From Paracoccaceae bacterium (GTDB taxonomy: Bacteria > Pseudomonadota > Alphaproteobacteria > Rhodobacterales > Rhodobacteraceae): a stretch of 38,382 nt of DNA. The DNA is taken from the NCBI GenBank assembly GCA_022448245.1, contig JAKVCO010000030.1:1-38382 (forward strand), written 5' to 3'. A program made the translations under genes and the position numbers. Positions 1-10,564 of this stretch are shown one piece after another. Position 1 is the first letter of the stretch. Every line of letters begins with the position of its first letter. Below the pieces are notes generated by a model that saw nothing but the letters and a program-made list of their open reading frames with translations, had not been told where the DNA came from and ran no database searches.

Positions 1-98
1 TGGAGACCGTGCCCTACCAGATCCACACGATCCTCACCGACAACGGTACCCAGTTTGCCGAGCAGCCCCGCAACCGAGACAGCATGAGGTTGATATGA
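1..98 (+). pseudogene. IS481-family transposase fragment (middle of the DDE domain)
   Basis: Read from base 3, the peptide includes VPYQIHTILTDNGTQFAEQP followed by RNRDS, then a stop at 96-98. The TDNGTQF motif contains the second catalytic Asp of the rve/DDE integrase core, and the surrounding residues match, from memory, IS481-family transposases common in Alphaproteobacteria. Homology appears to end near base 83, long before the third catalytic residue and the C-terminus, so the element is truncated here. The N-terminal part lies outside the window. Base composition drops abruptly after base 83, consistent with a junction. It cannot be told from this window whether the upstream part is complete. 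Confidence 0.8.
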
Positions 99-614
99 AT
101 TAGCAGAATCCGCATGTATTCCGATGGTTACGCTTGTTGTGCCAACCCCGCCGACAGGAAAAGTAACGGCCCCACCGGAGTAAGTTGTCGACAGCGATGG
201 ATTCCAATTTCCAATTGACAGAATCTCCAATTATTTTCTCCTTCTTGGGCGCGCCTATCTTGGGGTCGTCCATAAAAAGACTTCGTATGAAAAACCCAAA
301 TACCATACTGAAAAAAGAACAACGAAAACTGACACGCGCCAGACTGCTAGAACTATAGATAGAGCAATGCCTTGAGGCAAAAGTCTTCGAGGGTATTTCC
401 AAATCTCAGAAATCTTCATCAGGTTAAAATTCGGCGTCTAATATTTAGGTTCAATGAGGGCTGAGCGAAAAGACTTTTATATTTCAAGCCCTTTTTTCGT
501 TTCGAGATCAGGCGGAGGACAATTTTAGGGCTTTTCCCCAAACGGGGACGTAGCGCCATGCTTTGAGCTTTGCTATGTTAGATAGCCATGCGGAAGTGCA
601 TCTAGGAGACGAAA
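84..614. other. AT-richer gene-poor stretch next to the IS fragment
   Basis: This stretch is visibly poorer in GC than the rest of the window and no recognisable gene was found in it. The best small candidate is a minus-strand reading frame at 255-419 (54 residues) that would encode one hydrophobic helix (about residues 18-45). It has no convincing ribosome binding site, so I do not call it a gene. Another minus-strand frame rich in Gly, Thr and Ser is open from about base 230 towards base 84, but it then runs into the antisense of the transposase fragment. It may be a gene end cut by the IS junction, or chance. Confidence 0.5.
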
Positions 615-1130
615 GTGCGCAAGATTATCCCTTTGATTTTTATGTCGTTACTCTCAGGATACGCGCATGCTCAGAGCGCCGATTCATCCGCAGCAGCATG
701 TCTCCCACCACCTCAAAATTCCAGCCAAAACGTAGGTACGTGTGATATTTTCTATCAACGTCCGCCACTTCTAAGGCAAGACGTCCTGATTCAGGATTGC
801 CAGTTCGTCCCAGGCCAAGCTGCAGCAAGTGGTACGACTTACAGGATTTTGCAGTGTATAGTGTTTAACGGATCAAGCGAGCCAATAGAGTCACTTCGTT
901 ATGGAACACGCTATATGAGCAAAGACGACCAATCCATACTTGCCGAAGGCGGATTTGGTGAAACACATCGGTTCAGCACGCCAAATATTCCGGGTAACAT
1001 TCAACCACAAATAGAAATGGCTATCAATTTTTTAGGTCCTGCCGTACCAGCCAATATCAATAAAGACGCTTTAGTATTAGTTGTAGATGTTATCGGAGTT
1101 TATGCGCCAGGTAGCCGTATGCTTCGCTAG
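615..1130 (+). CDS. Secreted protein of unknown function
   Basis: The 171-residue product starts with a good Sec signal peptide: basic MRK, a hydrophobic core (IIPLIFMSLLSG) and an AHA-Q cleavage site near residue 20. The mature part has several cysteines (including ACLPPP, GTCDIF, QDCQF and LQCIVF), which could form disulfides in the periplasm. I do not recognise the family. The start is GTG, preceded by AGGAGA at 604-609 with a 5-base gap, which supports it over other starts. Base composition is lower in GC than the neighbours and lies between an IS fragment and a truncated Crp/Fnr gene, so horizontal acquisition is likely. No operon partner is present. Confidence 0.7.
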   Translation: MRKIIPLIFMSLLSGYAHAQSADSSAAACLPPPQNSSQNVGTCDIFYQRPPLLRQDVLIQDCQFVPGQAAASGTTYRILQCIVFNGSSEPIESLRYGTRYMSKDDQSILAEGGFGETHRFSTPNIPGNIQPQIEMAINFLGPAVPANINKDALVLVVDVIGVYAPGSRMLR

Positions 1131-1159
1131 TCGTGGGTGTAATTCTTATCCGACATTCC

Positions 1160-1636
1160 TCAAGTGGCGCGCCCGGCTTGATCCGCGAGGCGCATGAGGC
1201 TCAGCGCGATACGCTGGGCCACAGGACGCGTGGCCATTTCCACGATCGTGTCCTGCATCGCATGCATTCGCGCGCTCACCGCGCGGCGCGTGGCTTGCGC
1301 GAGCCCCGGCAGTGTCTCAGAGATGCCCGGCCATGCCCCGGCAGGCCAGACCAGTGCCTTTCCGTCAGAGGCCCATTTGGCCGTTAGCGAATACGCCGGG
1401 TTCTCGATAGCGGCGGCGATGCCGAAAAGGTCCCCCGGGGTTCCGTGGTGAATGACGATCTGATCGCCCTCTGGCGTGATCCGCATGAGGCGCACGAAGC
1501 CGGACAGGACCAAGAACAGATCCGTGGCGGGATCCTGTTCGCTAAAGATCGTCTCCCCCGCCGAGAAACGGCGGACCTTCGCCCCGTTCAGAACCGCGCT
1601 TTACTCGGCGACGGTCAATGCTCCGAAAGGTGCCAT
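1160..1636 (-). pseudogene. Crp/Fnr-family regulator (Dnr/NnrR-like), broken
   Basis: From ATG at 1636 the frame reads MAPFGALTVAE, hits TAA at 1601-1603, then continues in the same frame as a Crp/Fnr sensor domain: FSAGETIF, FLVLSGFVRLMR and GDLFGIAAAI, then a dimerisation helix ending in LMRLADQAGRAT. The stop at 1160-1162 comes exactly where family members enter the DNA-binding helix-turn-helix, which is missing. The sequence matches from memory the nitric-oxide-responsive Dnr/NnrR type of Rhodobacterales. It therefore has two lesions: an early nonsense codon and loss of the whole DNA-binding domain. The 3' break lies within about 30 bases of the end of the AT-richer secreted-protein gene, so insertion or deletion at that junction probably removed the C-terminus. 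Confidence 0.85.
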
Positions 1637-1823
1637 GGTCGCGAAGGCGTGGGCGTCAGATGATTGCAGGGAAGTTGACGAAGGATGATCCACTTGGGCT
1701 TTCGCTGTCCGGCATCGTTCTGGAGCGGTCGCTGTGCTGCCGGACGCGCGCGGGGACCAGGTGCGAGAAGACGGATATCTCCCTCACCTGCTCCATTCTT
1801 AGATCGTTTCGGCGTCGCGCAAT

Positions 1824-1837
1824 TTGCGCTGGATCAA
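1824..1837 (-). promoter_or_regulatory. FNR/Dnr-like box
   Basis: The minus strand reads TTGATCCAGCGCAA, a 5-4-5 site with one FNR/Dnr half (TTGAT) and one NnrR-like half (CGCAA). It lies about 190 bp upstream of the broken Crp/Fnr gene and just beyond the end of the quinone reductase gene. Crp/Fnr members of the Dnr/NnrR type bind TTGAT-N4-ATCAA or TTGCG-N4-CGCAA, so a hybrid site beside such a gene is plausible. Chance occurrence cannot be excluded. Confidence 0.35.
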
Positions 1838-1902
1838 ATTGCGACGTGATTTCGGGCCGGGCAGAAGGCCCCGCATCAGGGTCGAAAGCGCACGGGGCAG
1901 TA

Positions 1903-2892
1903 TCAGATCGAAAGGAGGACCGATCCTGCGCGCGCGCCCTCGGCCACAATATCGTGCGCTTTGGCGCATTCGGTCAGATCAAAGCTCGCAGAGATCCGGA
2001 AATCGAGCGCGCCCGCTTCAAGGAGCGCTGTCAGATGCCCCTCCGCCGCGCGGCGTTCGTCAGAGTTCAGCAGATAGACGAGTACGAGGTCGATGGTTAC
2101 AGCTTTGAACATGAGCGGATAGAACGGCATCGTGGGCGCCATGTCTTTCGCTGACCCAAAGGCCGCGATGGTGCCGCCCGGAGCGATGACTTGGGTGTTG
2201 GTGTCGGCGTTCATGCCGAACTCGACCTCCACGATGCGGTCTACCAGTGTGCCGCCGGTGGCCTCGAGGATTTGTTCCGCCAAGGCGTCGTCGCTGTAGT
2301 CGAAGACCTCGCTCGCGCCAGCGCTCTTGGCGGCTGCAAGGCCTTCTGCGCCGCGCGCCGTGGCCAGCACGCGCGCGCCAGAGGCTTTGGCGACCTGCAC
2401 GGCGAGGTGTCCCACCGTCCCTGCCCCGCCACTCACCAGCACGGTTTTGCCCTTCACCAATCCGCCGCCCAGCACAGCATGGGTGGCCGTGAGGCCGGGA
2501 ATGCCCAGGATCGCGCCTTCCTCGAAGGACGTGGCATCAGGCAAACGCACGGCTTGCTCAGTGGGGAGCGCGATGTAGTCCGCGGCGGTACCGAAGGCGC
2601 GCGCCCATTGGCCGTTCCAGATCCACACACGCTCGCCCACGCGGGCGGCATCGACGCCCTCGCCCACCGCCTCGATGACACCTGCGCCGTCGCTGTGGGG
2701 GATGATCTTCGGAAAAGGCGGTTCTGTGACCCCGGGGCGCCCACCTGCACGGGCTTTGACGTCGGATGGATTCACGCCAGAGGTTTTCAGCCGTACCAGC
2801 ACCTCCCCGGCGGCGGGCGCCGGTGTGGGGAGATCATCCAGGGTCAGGACATCGGCGGCGGAGCCGAATTGAGTGTATGACATCGCGCGCAT
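1903..2892 (-). CDS. NADPH:quinone reductase-like MDR-family oxidoreductase
   Basis: The 329-residue protein belongs to the medium-chain dehydrogenase/reductase superfamily. The N-terminal GroES-like half (MRAMSYTQFG, GEVLVRL, SGVNPSDVK) is followed by a Rossmann half with the motif SGGAGTVGHLAVQVAK around residue 150-165, typical of the zinc-free quinone reductase (QOR/zeta-crystallin) branch. The structural zinc cysteines of alcohol dehydrogenases are absent. It probably transfers hydride from NADPH to a quinone or enone. The start at 2892 is chosen because AGGAGG lies 6 bases upstream; the frame is open further upstream but without homology. It follows coxM on the same strand, with a 153-bp gap containing a stem-loop, so it is probably a separate unit or only weakly co-transcribed. 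Confidence 0.85.
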   Translation of the reverse strand: MRAMSYTQFGSAADVLTLDDLPTPAPAAGEVLVRLKTSGVNPSDVKARAGGRPGVTEPPFPKIIPHSDGAGVIEAVGEGVDAARVGERVWIWNGQWARAFGTAADYIALPTEQAVRLPDATSFEEGAILGIPGLTATHAVLGGGLVKGKTVLVSGGAGTVGHLAVQVAKASGARVLATARGAEGLAAAKSAGASEVFDYSDDALAEQILEATGGTLVDRIVEVEFGMNADTNTQVIAPGGTIAAFGSAKDMAPTMPFYPLMFKAVTIDLVLVYLLNSDERRAAEGHLTALLEAGALDFRISASFDLTECAKAHDIVAEGARAGSVLLSI

Positions 2893-3007
2893 GACGGGCC
2901 TCCTGAGTGCGTTCCTCAAGAGGTAGCGAAAGCCGGGAGAGGCCAAAACCCTCAATCGACGATTATTCAGAGCTGGATGGGGGCAAAGCGCCCGCAGGCG
3001 AAGGCAC

Positions 3008-3035
3008 CGGGCGCGACCCTCTCAGGCCGCGCCCG
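3008..3035 (-). terminator. GC-rich stem-loop downstream of coxM
   Basis: CGGGCGCG and CGCGCCCG form a perfect 8-bp stem around a 12-base loop, starting about 10 bases after the coxM stop. No T-tract follows on the minus strand, so it is not a classical intrinsic terminator. It may mark the end of the cox transcript or protect its 3' end. Confidence 0.45.
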
Positions 3036-3045
3036 ATGTTAGGAT

Positions 3046-3840
3046 TTAGCTCGCTTGTACGGCGCGCTTGGCGAGCACGTTCACGACATGCGCGCGGTAG
3101 GCAGCAGAGGCATGGATGTCAGCCATCATGCCGTCTTCGTTCGCAGCCACGCCTTCCACCGCATCTGCGGAGAAATCGCCGCCGAGTGCCGCTTCAAGCG
3201 CCGCGTTGCGGTGCACGCCATCTTCGCCCGCACCTGTCACAGCGACACGGACTCCCGCGCCGGTGTCGGCCACGAATACGCCCGCGATCGCGTAGCGAGA
3301 CGCCGGGTTTGGAAGCTTGGCGTAGCCTGCCTTTTTGGCGACCGGGAAGCGGATGGCGGTGATGATCTCGCCTTCGTCGAGGGCGGTGGTGAACATGCCC
3401 TGGAAGAAATCATCTGCTGCAATCTCGCGCTTGTCGGTCACGACCGTGGCGCCAAGGCCGAGCACAGCGGCGGGATAGTCCGCCGCCGGATCGTTGTTGG
3501 CGACAGAGCCGCCAATCGTGCCCATGGCCCGCACAGCCGGATCACCGATCCCGCCAGCGAGGCATGCAAGGCCCGGCAGATGCGCAAGCACATCTGCATT
3601 GCTCGCAACATCAGCGTGGGTTGTGGCAGCACCAATCGTCACCGTGCCATCGGCTGCGGTCACGCCGGACATGCCATCAATGCCCCGGACATCGACGAGG
3701 TCAGAGGGCGCGGCGAGGTGCTGCTTCATCGTGGGGATTAGCGTTTGCCCCCCAGAAAGCACTTTGCCTTCCTCTGCCCCGCTCAGCGCCGCGACGGCAT
3801 CAGCTACAGAAGACGGCTTATGGTATTTTGCGTCATACAT
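3046..3840 (-). CDS. coxM: CoxM: FAD-binding medium subunit of a CO-dehydrogenase-like hydroxylase
   Basis: The 264-residue subunit carries FAD and passes electrons between the iron-sulfur small subunit and the quinone pool in the molybdenum hydroxylase complex. The FAD-binding motifs of the family are visible: SGGQTLIPTM around residues 29-38 and MGTIGGSVANNDPAADYPA around residue 110-128. The C-terminal CODH_C-type domain follows. The start at 3840 (MYDAKYHKPSS) is supported by AGGAGA 7 bases upstream and by alignment with the usual N-terminus; longer starts overlap coxL. It is the last gene of the cox set and starts 11 bases after the coxL stop. The order S-L-M is the one usual for form II clusters. 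Confidence 0.92.
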   Translation of the reverse strand: MYDAKYHKPSSVADAVAALSGAEEGKVLSGGQTLIPTMKQHLAAPSDLVDVRGIDGMSGVTAADGTVTIGAATTHADVASNADVLAHLPGLACLAGGIGDPAVRAMGTIGGSVANNDPAADYPAAVLGLGATVVTDKREIAADDFFQGMFTTALDEGEIITAIRFPVAKKAGYAKLPNPASRYAIAGVFVADTGAGVRVAVTGAGEDGVHRNAALEAALGGDFSADAVEGVAANEDGMMADIHASAAYRAHVVNVLAKRAVQAS

Positions 3841-3851
3841 GGGTGCGTCTC

Positions 3852-6212
3852 CTATTCTGCCGCCATGGCGGTTTTGTTGGCCTGCAGTGCTGTCCAAACC
3901 GCGAGCGGGGTGGCGGGCATCTGCAGATCATTGCTGCCGATAGCGTCCGTGATCGCGTTGATCACAGCAGGCGGCGCGCCGATCGCTCCCGCCTCACCAC
4001 AGCCCTTCACCCCAAGCGGGTTCAGCGGCGAAGGCGTGCAGGTGTGATCGAGCGTAAAGCTCGGCACATCGTCCGCGCGTGGCATGCAGTAGTCCATGTA
4101 GGAACCGGTGATCAGCTGACCTGTTTCGTCATAGACAACCTGTTCGAGCATGGCCTGACCAATGCCCTGCGTGACACCACCGTGGACTTGGCCCTCAACG
4201 ATGTTGGGGTTGATGATCGTTCCAAAGTCGTCGACGGCCGTGAACTTCACGATGTCGGTGACGCCGGTATCGGGGTCAACTTCCACTTCGCAGATGAGTG
4301 CGCCGGACGGGAACGAGAAGTTCAGCGGATCATAAAACGCGGTCTCTTTGAGACCGGGTTCCATGCCCTCTGGCAGGTTGTGAGCGATGTAGGCCGCAAG
4401 ACCCACTTCGTGCCAACCCATCTTCTTGTCGGTGCCTGCGACCTTCACCTCACCGTTCTCGATGACGATGTCGTCCTCAGAGGCCTCAAGCGTGTGAGCC
4501 GCGATCTTCTTGGCTTTCTCCTCGACTTTATCGAGAGCCTTCACGACCGCAGACATGCCCACCGGGCCCGAGCGTGAGCCATAGGTGCCCATGCCCATCT
4601 GCACCTTGTCGGTGTCGCCGTGGACGATCTGGACGTTGTCGATCGGAATGCCGAAGCGATCGGAGACGAGCTGCGCGAACGTCGTCTCGTGGCCTTGACC
4701 ATGGCTGTGGGAGCCGGTGAGAACCTCGACGGTCCCTACAGGGTTCACGCGCACTTCGCAGCTTTCCCAAAGACCGACTGCCGCACCGAGCGAGCCGACT
4801 GCCGCCGACGGTGCGATGCCGCAGGCCTCAACGAAGGTCGAATAGCCGAGGCCACGCAGCTTGCCGCGCGCGGCGCTATCCGCCTTGCGGGCCGCAAAGC
4901 CTGCCACATCGGCGGCCTTCTCGCCCTCGTCGAGCATCTTGAAGTAATCGCCGCTGTCGTACTGCAGGATCACCTCCGTCTGGTACGGGAATTCTTTGAC
5001 GAAGTTCCGGCGACGCAGCTCGGCAGGATGGATGCCCATCTCGCGCGAGGCGGTCTCCATCATGCGCTCGATCATATAGGTCGCCTCGGGGCGGCCTGCG
5101 CCGCGGTAGGCGTCAACGGGGACGGTATTGGTATGCACTGCACGCACCGTGCCGTAGATCGCGGGCATGGCGTAGGTGCCCGACCAGAGCGTGCCGTAGA
5201 GATACGTCGGCGTCGCTGTCGCAAAGAGCGACACATAGGCGCCAATGTTGGCGATGGTGTCGACATGGAAGGCCACGATGTTGCCGTCTGCGTCAAAGCC
5301 CATCTTGGCCTTCGTCACATGGTCACGACCATGGGCGTCGGTCATGAAGGCTTCCGAGCGATCAGACGTCCATTTGACGGAACGACCCGTCTTCATGGAG
5401 GCCCAAAGGCACGTCAGCTCTTCGGGATAGATGTAGATTTTGGAGCCGAAGCCACCGCCCACATCTGGCGCGATAACACGCAGCTTATGCTCCGGCGCCA
5501 CGTTGTAGAACGCGCTGAGCACGAGCCGTGCCACATGCGGGTTCTGGCTGGTGGTGTAGAGCGTGTAGTGATCCTCGGCCTCGTCATAGGTGGCCACGGC
5601 GCTGCGCGGCTCCATCGGGTTGGGCGCGAGACGGTTGTTAGTGATGTCAAGCTCGGTGACGTGATGGGCACCGGCCATCGCCGCCTCGGTCTTGGCCTCA
5701 TCCCCGATCTCCCAGTTAAAGATCAGGTTGCCGGGCACGTTCTCGTGCACCTGAGGAGCGCCATCTGTGAGGGCCACATCAGCCGCAGCCACAGCGGGGA
5801 GTTCTTCGTAGTCGAGCTCCACCACTTCGGCAGCCGCACGGGCGATGTCTTGGGTTTCTGCGACCACCACGGCGACTGCGTCGCCCACGTAACGACCATA
5901 GGTGGTGACCATCGGGTTCCAGACTCCGCATTGCATGGGAGAGCCGTCTTTAGATGTGATGGACCAGCCTGTGATGATATCGCCGATCTCGTCAGCCTTC
6001 ATCTCAGGGCCGGTGTGGACGGCGATGACGCCTTCCATAGCCATAGCCGCCGAGCTATCGATGCCATTGATCTTCGCATGCGCCACAGGGCAGCGGACGA
6101 AAGCGGCGTAGGCCTGATTATCCATGCGGATATCGTCGGTGTACTTGCCCTTGCCGGTGATGAAACGTTTGTCTTCTTTGCGCTCTACGCGCGCGCCAAT
6201 ACCGTCGCTCAT
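3852..6212 (-). CDS. coxL: CoxL form II: molybdenum-binding large subunit
   Basis: The 786-residue catalytic subunit is a xanthine-oxidase-family molybdenum hydroxylase. The active-site loop reads AYRGAGR (residues 368-374, bases 5091-5111). Form I CO dehydrogenases have AYXCSFR with the copper-binding Cys, so this is a form II enzyme without that Cys. Other family marks are GGGFGSKIY near residue 252, HGQGHET for the molybdopterin contacts, and the base Glu in GCGEAGAIG near residue 740. Form II enzymes are widespread in Roseobacters, and strains with only form II have generally not been found to oxidise CO, so the true substrate is unknown. The start at 6212 ([14 protein letters not shown]) leaves 11 bases after the coxS stop; the longer open frame upstream is a shadow of coxS. 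Confidence 0.94.
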   Translation of the reverse strand: MSDGIGARVERKEDKRFITGKGKYTDDIRMDNQAYAAFVRCPVAHAKINGIDSSAAMAMEGVIAVHTGPEMKADEIGDIITGWSITSKDGSPMQCGVWNPMVTTYGRYVGDAVAVVVAETQDIARAAAEVVELDYEELPAVAAADVALTDGAPQVHENVPGNLIFNWEIGDEAKTEAAMAGAHHVTELDITNNRLAPNPMEPRSAVATYDEAEDHYTLYTTSQNPHVARLVLSAFYNVAPEHKLRVIAPDVGGGFGSKIYIYPEELTCLWASMKTGRSVKWTSDRSEAFMTDAHGRDHVTKAKMGFDADGNIVAFHVDTIANIGAYVSLFATATPTYLYGTLWSGTYAMPAIYGTVRAVHTNTVPVDAYRGAGRPEATYMIERMMETASREMGIHPAELRRRNFVKEFPYQTEVILQYDSGDYFKMLDEGEKAADVAGFAARKADSAARGKLRGLGYSTFVEACGIAPSAAVGSLGAAVGLWESCEVRVNPVGTVEVLTGSHSHGQGHETTFAQLVSDRFGIPIDNVQIVHGDTDKVQMGMGTYGSRSGPVGMSAVVKALDKVEEKAKKIAAHTLEASEDDIVIENGEVKVAGTDKKMGWHEVGLAAYIAHNLPEGMEPGLKETAFYDPLNFSFPSGALICEVEVDPDTGVTDIVKFTAVDDFGTIINPNIVEGQVHGGVTQGIGQAMLEQVVYDETGQLITGSYMDYCMPRADDVPSFTLDHTCTPSPLNPLGVKGCGEAGAIGAPPAVINAITDAIGSNDLQMPATPLAVWTALQANKTAMAAE

Positions 6213-6223
6213 TCTCGTCCCCC

Positions 6224-6721
<498 letters not shown>

Positions 6722-6805
6722 GCAATCCTCCCATTGGTTCGGGCGCATGGCCCGATGCATGTGATGGCCTTTGCGGCCTATGTCTGGCTCCCTTCGTCGG
6801 GAACG

Positions 6806-7267
6806 CTATTCCGCAGGTTTTGCTTCGGCCTCATTGAGGTAGGCCTGGAAATTATCGAAAAACTGCGCGGCCAGTTTTTTGGCCGTGGAATCGATCAACC
6901 GCGATCCGAGGCGTGCAAGTTTACCGCCCACTGTCGCTTGAACTTCGTAAGATAGGACGGTCTCGGCGCCGTCTTCAGAAAGCGATACATCAGCACCACC
7001 TTTCGCAAAGCCAGCCACCCCGCCAGAGCCTTCGCCCCGGATCGTGTAGCTGGCTGGAGCGTTGATATTGCTAAGCTCCACATCGCCGCGAAACTTGGCC
7101 TTTACGGGCCCAATTTTCTGGACGACGAGCGCGGAGAGTTCCGTGTCGGACTTCTTCTCGAGCTCTTCACAGCCCGGAATACAAGCACGCAGAACTTCAG
7201 CATCGTTGAGCGCAGCCCACACGGTTTCGCGCGGCGCGGAAATGCGATGTTCTCCGGTCATGTCCAT
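6806..7267 (-). CDS. coxG: CoxG: SRPBCC-fold cox accessory protein
   Basis: The 153-residue protein is of the CoxG family (SRPBCC/START-like fold), with the marks ISAPRETVWAALND near the N-terminus and CIPGCEEL near residue 30. In the Oligotropha/Afipia system CoxG helps anchor or recruit the CO dehydrogenase to the membrane. The C-terminal membrane anchor known from longer homologues is not visible here, since the protein ends at about EAKPAE. The start at 7267 has GGGAGA 6 bases upstream. It lies between coxE and coxS on the same strand with gaps of 98 and 84 bases, so it is probably part of the same transcript. Confidence 0.88.
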   Translation of the reverse strand: MDMTGEHRISAPRETVWAALNDAEVLRACIPGCEELEKKSDTELSALVVQKIGPVKAKFRGDVELSNINAPASYTIRGEGSGGVAGFAKGGADVSLSEDGAETVLSYEVQATVGGKLARLGSRLIDSTAKKLAAQFFDNFQAYLNEAEAKPAE

Positions 7268-7365
7268 GCTTGGTCTCCCATGTGAGGCCTGGCGTAACAT
7301 TAACCTAGGCAGGAACTGGGTGATTCCAAAGAGTTTTTTGAGCGCCCTTCACGGCGCCGCAAAGA

Positions 7366-8591
7366 TCAGCGCCGAAGACGCAGGTAATGGTCCCGCAAAT
7401 CAGGGGTTCCGAGCGCTGATGAAAGCGCCTCCAGACTGTCGAGCGAGTGGCATGCATGGAAGCTGTCGACGTTGCCCAGAAGGCGCGAGACGCCAGAGGC
7501 AAGGGGCGCGAATCCATCGTAGCGCAGCAGGGGGTTGAGCCAGATCAGTTGCCGCGCCGTGCGCTGCAGGCGCGCGGCTTCCTGCTCAAGCAGATCAAGG
7601 TCACCGCGCTCGAGCCCGTCGGTGATCAGCAGCACGACTGCCCCACGCCCAAGCACCCGGCGCGTCCAGTCCCGGTTGAACCGCGCGAGTGCCTCACCGA
7701 TCTTCGTGCCGCCTTCCCAGTCGCGCGCCTCTTGCCCGATGGCGCCCAGCGCGATGTCGGGGTCCGGCTTTTTCAGCGCTGTCGAGATGTTGGTGAGCTC
7801 CGTCCCAAAGGTGAAGGTATGCACGCGCCCCCAGATAGGCACCCTTGTGTGCGCCATGGCGTGCAGGTAGCGAAGGATGATGCGGCTGTAGACGGCCATC
7901 GAGCCCGAGATGTCACACAGCGCCACAAGATCGGGCGGGCGCACGCGCTTGGTCCGGTGCGCGAGGTTTTGAATGTCCCCGCCCCGCCGGGCCGCCTTGC
8001 GCAACGTGGCGCGGGCGTCGATGAGCGATCCACGCGCATCGGCTTTGGTCCGCCGGGTGACAAAGGGCTTCACCGGCAATTTTAAAGACCGGATCGCTAC
8101 GCAGGCCTCCGCCAGCTCAGCGGCCGACATCTGCTCGAAGTCTTTCGTCTTGAGCACTCGCTTTGAGGACCATGTGAAGGCCGCAAAATCGACGACTTCA
8201 GTCTTGGGCTTCTCAGGCTGGCTTTCCTTGCGATCGCCCAGCGCGTCCTCGGCCCTACGGCGTGCTGCGGCCGCCGGCGGGGAGGTGTCGCTGCTTTCAA
8301 GCCGCGGCGACAGGCTGTGCATCAGGCTCTCCAGAAACTCCGGGTCGCGCCAGAACATGGAAAAGACCTGATGAAAGATCTCGAGATCCGTAACCCGCCG
8401 GATCAGCGTGGCCCGCAGGATGTGGTAGAAATCGAGCCGGTTCGAGAAGCCAACCGTGGAGACTGCACGCACCGCAGTCTCAACCTGTCCCGTGCCTACG
8501 GCGACACCCGCCTTGCGAAGGGCCTGCGTGAAGTGGACGACGTTGTCGACGAGACGCCCGTCTGTCTTGGGCAGTTCTGCGAGGGTCTCGC

Positions 8592-8595
<4 letters not shown>
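7366..8595 (-). CDS. coxE: CoxE: VWA-domain partner of the CoxD ATPase
   Basis: The 409-residue protein has a C-terminal von Willebrand factor A domain with the metal-site motif DISGS at residues 228-232 and a later LLITDGLERGD. The basic region around residues 180-220 (RRTKADARGS, RRGGDI) is typical of CoxE. CoxE works with the CoxD AAA+ ATPase; in the CO dehydrogenase system the pair matures the metal site of the large subunit. Because this cluster has a form II CoxL lacking the copper Cys, its exact role here is uncertain. Its start overlaps the coxD stop by four bases (ATGA), which shows translational coupling. Confidence 0.92.
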
Positions 8596-9506
<911 letters not shown>

Positions 9507-9625
9507 GGGATCCTCGAATTGATACTACGTCCGGTGAACCTAGGTCTCGGGTACGGCACTGTCCATCAGATGAATAATCCCCTGCCCTTGCACCTCGCCT
9601 CACTAGAGCCCATCCTACCGATCCA
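9507..9625. promoter_or_regulatory. Divergent intergenic region between coxD and the xdhC-like gene
   Basis: These 119 bp separate two divergent transcripts that serve the same enzyme, so promoters for both must lie here or nearby. I see no convincing sigma-70 hexamer pair or operator. Confidence 0.4.
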
Positions 9626-10564
9626 ATGAACGTTCAAATGCATAACCTGCTCACGGCCCAAGACCCGATCCAAGCCATATTGGACGGGCCAGAGGATGCC
9701 GTTTTGACCGTGATTGCGGGCGTCGAGGGCCCGTCTTATCGCCCGGTTGGCGCGATGATGGCGGTCTTTTCGGGTGGGGAGCGGACAGGCACGCTTTCAT
9801 CGGGCTGCATCGAGGCTGACATCGCGCATCACGCCGAGACTGTGCTGAGCGAGGGCAAGACTACGCTGTTGCGATACGGGCGCGGATCCCCGTTCATTGA
9901 CATCCAACTGCCCTGCGGCGGCGGGCTCGACATCCTGCTTGTGCCGCGCCCGGATCGGGCGGTTTTGAGGGCGGTTCTTGACCATCGCAGCCGCCGCCAG
10001 CCCTGTTCGCTATCTATCGATGTCACGACAGGCGCCATGTCCGTCGAAGCCGATGGAGAGACCGGGCTCGAAGGCGATGTGCTCAACGTGCTCTTCGAGC
10101 CGGAGATCAACTTTCTGGTGTTCGGCAAAGGCCCCGAAGCCACCACTTTCGCCTCTCTCGTTCAGGCCGCGGGTTACCCGAATACGCTGCTGTCGCCCGA
10201 CGCGGAGACGCTCGATATCGCCAAGGCCGCAGGTTGCGCTACGAAGACCCTGCTGAGCCGTGCATTCCCAGACGACATCGAAGGCGATGACCGCACGGCA
10301 GTCGTTCTCTTCTTCCACGATCACGATTGGGAGCCGCCGCTGTTGGCCGGTGCCCTAGAGACCGGCGCTTTCTACATTGGCGCCCAGGGCAGCCAACGGG
10401 CACGAGATGCCCGGATGTTGGAGCTCGAAGGCATGGGTGTGAGCGCCGACCAACGTGCGCGACTGACGGGCCCGGTTGGCCTGATCCCCTCTGCCCGTGA
10501 TCCCGGCACGCTGGCGGTCTCAGTCTTGGCCGAAATCCTCGCTACTGCGAAGGCTGCGTCGTGA
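9626..10564 (+). CDS. XdhC/CoxI-family molybdenum-cofactor maturation protein
   Basis: The 312-residue protein has the XdhC/CoxI N-terminal domain (motif SSGCIEADIAHHA near residue 58-70 and LPCGGGLDILL near 95) and a C-terminal Rossmann-like XdhC_C domain starting near residue 160 (NFLVFGKGP). XdhC proteins bind molybdenum cofactor, protect it, promote sulfuration of the Mo and insert it into xanthine-oxidase-family enzymes. The adjacent target is the CoxLSM complex. The start at 9626 has no strong ribosome binding site; the Met at 9638 is an alternative. The stop overlaps the following gene by four bases (GTGA). Confidence 0.85.
   Translation: MNVQMHNLLTAQDPIQAILDGPEDAVLTVIAGVEGPSYRPVGAMMAVFSGGERTGTLSSGCIEADIAHHAETVLSEGKTTLLRYGRGSPFIDIQLPCGGGLDILLVPRPDRAVLRAVLDHRSRRQPCSLSIDVTTGAMSVEADGETGLEGDVLNVLFEPEINFLVFGKGPEATTFASLVQAAGYPNTLLSPDAETLDIAKAAGCATKTLLSRAFPDDIEGDDRTAVVLFFHDHDWEPPLLAGALETGAFYIGAQGSQRARDARMLELEGMGVSADQRARLTGPVGLIPSARDPGTLAVSVLAEILATAKAAS

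Noticed and set aside
1656..1949. Minus-strand open frame upstream of the broken Crp/Fnr gene
   Set aside because: Its product matches nothing I know, it overlaps the end of the quinone reductase gene and has no good ribosome binding site; a shorter Met start inside it is no better.
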